A stretch of DNA of 64,000 bases from an uncultured Ruminococcus sp. Its GTDB lineage: Bacteria > Bacillota > Clostridia > Oscillospirales > Ruminococcaceae. Below are positions 61,064-64,000 of the stretch, in pieces. The position numbers and the translations under genes are program-made. Each line of letters starts with the position of its first letter. The stretch's first letter is position 1. Under the pieces are notes generated by a model that searched no databases, had not been told where the DNA came from, and saw only the letters and a program-made list of their open reading frames with translations. Location of the stretch: assembly GCA_947624255.1 (NCBI GenBank), contig CANQJO010000002.1:124001-188000 (forward strand), given 5' to 3'.

Positions 61064-61224
61064 ATACTAATTTCACTCTAACACCTGACAACCTTTGCTA
61101 AAATCCTGCACCTTTTACTGCGCTAAAGTGACTCGACATACATCAGTACGGCTTCGTCACTTTTCCTTGTAAAAGGCACAGTCTATTCGCAAATCTTGCG
61201 CAGGTTTTAGAATAAAATTAGTAT
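61064..61224. mobile_element. MITE-like inverted-repeat element, about 160 bp
   Basis: The outer ends ATACTAATTTCACTCTAA and TTAGAATAAAATTAGTAT pair at 16 of 18 positions, and the pairing continues inward: CCTTTTAC (61111-61118) with GTAAAAGG (61169-61176), AAAGTGAC (61125-61132) with GTCACTTT (61156-61163). No ORF inside. A single end of the same kind lies at 195-217. A transcribed MITE or decayed IS is likely; no clear target duplication was seen. Confidence 0.55.
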
Positions 61225-61622
61225 CAGGCGATCGTTTTATCCGGATAATACGGAAACAAAGCAAAAAACACTGCCCGTATTAAACAGGCAGTGTCTGTTA
61301 TCGTTGTTTTGGCACGAGGAAGACGTTCCTCAATGACCGTACCGTTCGGTATGAATTTCCGGTAAATGCCGTAACGTTGTTCATATTGCTGATAATGCAG
61401 AGTGAATGTCAGTTTTGTGTTGGTATCGTTCAAGGTGAAGCGCAGAGAATCCGGCTCTCGTGTGAGATGTTCGCTGATCTGCGCCATGAAATTTGTCACG
61501 GATTGTCCTTCCTTGGCAAGAGTGATCGTTTCACTTGTGACTTTTTTCTCTTGTAGTTTTATTTTTTCATAAAAAATTGATTTTCGCCTTTTTGGGAACA
61601 CTTTTTCAGAGGAAGCTCTCAC
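61224..61622 (-). pseudogene. ORF of unknown function, probably truncated
   Basis: 132 codons from a GTG with no clear ribosome site. Only the middle (about 25-103, KKVTSETITLAKEGQSV to FIPNGTVIEERLP) looks protein-like. The frame then reads through a clear intrinsic terminator (61262-61294), and its stop codon is supplied by the tip of the MITE-like element. A one-base shift would give a stop just before the terminator. A frameshifted gene fragment is the best guess; family not recognised. Confidence 0.4.
61262..61294 (-). terminator. Intrinsic terminator on the minus strand
   Basis: ACACTGCC and GGCAGTGT with an 11-base loop, followed on the minus strand by six T. It lies inside ORF 61224-61622, downstream of the acyl-CoA synthetase gene. 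Confidence 0.65.
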
Positions 61623-61665
61623 GAATGGTATAAGGGCAGTACCGCAGAGATCCGTAAGGCGGCTT

Positions 61666-63300
61666 TTAGTTTTTTATCTGCTTTGCAACGAGGCTTTCAC
61701 CGCAGTAGATCTCACGCAGCTTCGGCTTTTCGATCTTTCCGGTGGGATTTCTGGGAATATCAGCGAAAATGATCTTATGCGGTCTTTTATATCTCGGAAG
61801 TTTCTGACAGAAGAGGTTGATATCGTCCTCTGTGCACTGAGCCCCCTCTTTAAGAGAGATTATCGCTGCTGCGATCTCACCCAGTCTTTTATCGGGAAGA
61901 CCTATTACCGCAACGTCCTTGACAGCCTCATGAGCACGCAGAAAGTCCTCGATCTGCACCGGATAGATATTCTCTCCGCCGCTGATTATAACATCCTTTT
62001 TGCGGTCAACAAGATAGATGAAGCCGTCCTCGTCCTCCTGAGCCATATCGCCGGTAAAGAGCCAGCCGTCCCTGAGTGCCTCAGCAGTAGCAGCCGCATC
62101 TCTGTAGTAGCACTTCATGACACCCGGTCCCTTTACGCAAAGCTCTCCAACGTTTCCTTTTTCAACGCTGTTTCCGTTTTCGTCAACGATCTTGACCTCC
62201 CAGCCGAAGCCTGCCTTTCCGATAGCGCCGACCTTATGTATGTTATCCACTCCGAGGTGTACGCAGCCCGGACCTATTGACTCGCTGAGACCGTAATTTG
62301 TATCGTACAGGTGATCGGGAAATACTTTCTTCCACCGTGAGATAAGCGACGGAGGAACAGGCTGAGCTCCGATATGCATAAGCCGCCAGCGTGAAAGATC
62401 ATATTGACTGAGATCGATCTCTCCACGGTCGATAGCATCGAGGATATCCTGCGCCCACGGAACGAGCAGCCAGACGATAGTACAGCCCTCATTGGAAACC
62501 GTTTCAAGTATCGACTTAGGTTTAATTCCTTTCAAAAGCACCGCCTTGCTGCCGGAGTATAGGCTGCCGAACCAGTGCATTTTAGCGCCCGTATGATAAA
62601 GTGGCGGAATGCACAAGAACACATCATCTTTGGTCTGACCGTGATGAGCCTGCTCTACCCTTGCCGAATGCATGAGACTCATATGGTCGTGGAGTATTGC
62701 TTTCGGAAAGCCTGTTGTACCCGACGAAAAATAGATAGCAGCATCGTCCCGGTCAGTGAGCCTGATCCCCGGAGAGGAGCTTCCGCAGTTTGCAACAAGG
62801 CTGTCATAGTGTTCGGCAAAGGACGGGCAGCCCTCTCCCACATAAAACAGTAGGCGGTTTTTACTGATATCGTCAGCGATCTCCTCAACTCTGCCGATAA
62901 ACTCCGGACCGAATAAAAGAACATCGACCTGAGCAAGGTCAAGGCAATACCTTATCTCGTCGGGAGTGTATCTGAAATTAAGCGGAACGGCAAGAGCGCC
63001 AGTTTTAAGAATACCGAAATAAGCCGGCAGCCATTCGAGACAGTTCATCAGGAGGATACCCACCTTATCGCCTTTAGTCACCCCTCTCTTCAGCAGGAGG
63101 TTAGCGAAGCGGTTCGCCTTTTCGTCAAAGACCTTCCAGGTGATCTCTCTTCTGTAGCAACAAAGCGGATCCGGCTCAATGAGCTCGTAATCCTTCCATG
63201 TTATGCGTCTGATCTCAGTTATTTCGGGGTTGACCTCAACAAGAGCCACATCATCAGCATAGAGCTCAGCATTTCTTTCAAGCAATTCAGTTATAGGCAT
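61666..63300 (-). CDS. Acyl-CoA synthetase, AMP-forming
   Basis: 544 residues. ATP/AMP signature IYFSSGTTGFPKAILHDH at about 166-183, then YGLSESIGPGCVH, LFTGDMAQEDEDGFIYLVDRKKDVIISGGENIYPVQIE in pieces, and the catalytic Lys in NPTGKIEKPKLRE. It activates a carboxylic acid with ATP and CoA; the chain length cannot be read. An AAGGAA site precedes the ATG. Single gene with possible TTTACT-17-TAAAAT promoter upstream. Confidence 0.9.
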   Translation of the reverse strand: MPITELLERNAELYADDVALVEVNPEITEIRRITWKDYELIEPDPLCCYRREITWKVFDEKANRFANLLLKRGVTKGDKVGILLMNCLEWLPAYFGILKTGALAVPLNFRYTPDEIRYCLDLAQVDVLLFGPEFIGRVEEIADDISKNRLLFYVGEGCPSFAEHYDSLVANCGSSSPGIRLTDRDDAAIYFSSGTTGFPKAILHDHMSLMHSARVEQAHHGQTKDDVFLCIPPLYHTGAKMHWFGSLYSGSKAVLLKGIKPKSILETVSNEGCTIVWLLVPWAQDILDAIDRGEIDLSQYDLSRWRLMHIGAQPVPPSLISRWKKVFPDHLYDTNYGLSESIGPGCVHLGVDNIHKVGAIGKAGFGWEVKIVDENGNSVEKGNVGELCVKGPGVMKCYYRDAAATAEALRDGWLFTGDMAQEDEDGFIYLVDRKKDVIISGGENIYPVQIEDFLRAHEAVKDVAVIGLPDKRLGEIAAAIISLKEGAQCTEDDINLFCQKLPRYKRPHKIIFADIPRNPTGKIEKPKLREIYCGESLVAKQIKN

Positions 63301-63448
63301 ATGATGAAATTCCTTTCTGAGGCATTAGATGCCTTGTATTGCAGGGTTATACGCTATATATATTTTACCACAAAAAAGTGTTGCAGTAAAGAATTATTTT
63401 TCAGTTGTCGTGACAAAATATATCATTGAATTTCGTCAATATAAACAA

Positions 63449-63482
63449 AAAAGCACGGTCCGCATAGGGACTGTGCTTTTTA
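63449..63482 (-). terminator. Terminator after the zinc-ribbon gene
   Basis: AGCACGGTCC and GGACTGTGCT pair around a small loop; on the minus strand the stem is followed by TTTTTTGTTT. Confidence 0.65.
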
Positions 63483-63493
63483 TAGAGAGAAAA

Positions 63494-63961
63494 TTATTCC
63501 GCTTTTGTACCGCACTTGTCGCAGAAATTCTGACCGACCTCAAGGACCGCACCGCATTTTGCGCAGAATTTATTTGCAGTATCCTGTTTCACGGGAGCTT
63601 CTGCGGCAGGAGCGCTTTCAGCAGCGTTAGCTGCAATTGCGGCAGCATCATTATAGCCGGGAATTATCGGAGGCTCTGCGATCTCGACCTTTGCACCGCA
63701 CTTATCGCAGAATTTCTGACCTTTTAATACTTCAGCACCGCAGTTAGAGCAACTCTGTTTGTCGTCCATAGAAGCAAGGAGGAGCTTGAATTTCTCGATC
63801 CTGTCGGTCTTTGTAATGACATCATTGACAGCCTCAGCAAATTCACTTCCGGGTTCGGCGGAGTGAAGCTCCACGTATTTTTTACCGATAGTGATATATG
63901 CATTGTTGATCTCGGTTTCGAGCTGAGTGATCTCACGCTTTACTTTAGATCTTTCAGCCAT
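63494..63961 (-). CDS. Coiled-coil protein with two zinc ribbons
   Basis: 155 residues. An N-terminal helical region (1-65) of coiled-coil character, then zinc ribbon 1 (CSNCGAEVLKGQKFCDKCG), an Ala/Pro-rich linker and zinc ribbon 2 (CAKCGAVLEVGQNFCDKCG). Such proteins are common in Ruminococcus-like genomes with unknown role. The gene ends at 63494; its start is close to the right edge. Confidence 0.8.
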   Translation of the reverse strand: MAERSKVKREITQLETEINNAYITIGKKYVELHSAEPGSEFAEAVNDVITKTDRIEKFKLLLASMDDKQSCSNCGAEVLKGQKFCDKCGAKVEIAEPPIIPGYNDAAAIAANAAESAPAAEAPVKQDTANKFCAKCGAVLEVGQNFCDKCGTKAE

Positions 63962-64000
63962 TTTCTTTGAACTGTCCGAAACACTTTTTGCACTTTTTTC

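Noticed and set aside
1-64000. tRNA, rRNA, tmRNA or CRISPR arrays
   Set aside because: Looked for by eye on both strands; no conserved T-arm, rRNA stretch or spaced repeat array was noticed. A tRNAscan or CRISPR search would settle this.

Overview
The window reads as a chromosomal segment of an anaerobic Gram-positive gut or rumen Firmicute, most likely a Ruminococcus-type Oscillospirales/Clostridia organism. Evidence: Shine-Dalgarno sites of the AGGAGG type before nearly every gene, sigma-A promoters close to TTGACA-17-TATAAT, an oxygen-independent (CbiD/CbiG) cobalamin pathway, an IreB-family protein, and a secreted protein with a type I dockerin joined to Cthe_2159-like beta-helix repeats, which points to a cellulosome- or amylosome-forming lineage. 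No rRNA, tRNA or CRISPR was seen.

Layout. 1-3.4 kb: a phage-structural-like orphan, an SCP2 protein, an aldo/keto reductase with two 4Fe-4S motifs, and several repeated or hairpin elements. 3.4-19.0 kb (all minus): one long run of closely spaced genes, beginning at a promoter near 19.06 kb with a GT2 glycosyltransferase and a WG-repeat protein, then purE, a DUF6440 gene, purC, purF, purM, three DUF3592-like genes (one broken), purN, a CmpB-like membrane protein, a PurO-type IMP cyclohydrolase, a stand-alone AICAR transformylase, purD, a membrane protein, nadB, nadC and a HAD phosphatase, closed by a terminator at 3.4 kb. 19.3-24.5 kb (plus): a large Glu/Pro repeat protein, a TPR-like protein and a D,D-carboxypeptidase homologue whose three catalytic motifs are all altered. 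24.8-40.95 kb (minus): an almost complete anaerobic B12 operon of 17 genes, translationally coupled and headed by a small unknown gene and ksgA. 41.0-44.9 kb (minus): two FAD oxidoreductases and an MscS channel. 45.1-50.7 kb (plus): moxR, DUF58, transglutaminase and DUF308 genes. 50.7-51.5 kb (minus): IreB and a DUF1540 protein. 51.8-55.9 kb (plus): the dockerin protein and an amidase with an SH3 domain. 56.2-60.4 kb (minus): response regulator, ABC ATPase, two permeases and histidine kinase. 60.4-61.3 kb: a graveyard of mobile-element debris including an IS5-like transposase remnant and a MITE-like inverted repeat. 61.7-64 kb (minus): an acyl-CoA synthetase and a zinc-ribbon protein.

How it fits together. 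The purine block carries the steps PurD, PurN, PurM, PurE, PurC and, in place of bifunctional PurH, a split pair (AICAR transformylase plus archaeal-type PurO); purL/Q/S, purB and purK are not in the window, and the PurF homologue lacks the N-terminal nucleophilic Cys. The B12 block covers precorrin-2 to adenosylcobalamin except the cobalt chelatase and the corrinoid adenosyltransferase. The two-component/ABC locus looks like an antimicrobial-peptide sensing and detoxification module with a visible direct-repeat operator.

The most interesting points are the PurO/AICAR-transformylase arrangement, the Cys-less PurF, the apparently dead S11 carboxypeptidase next to the repeat protein, a second short CobU, the four TTGAC direct repeats before the ABC ATPase gene, the MITE-like element that supplies a stop codon to a neighbouring ORF, and several unexplained intergenic hairpins. 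All calls are from reading the sequence only; no database search was run.
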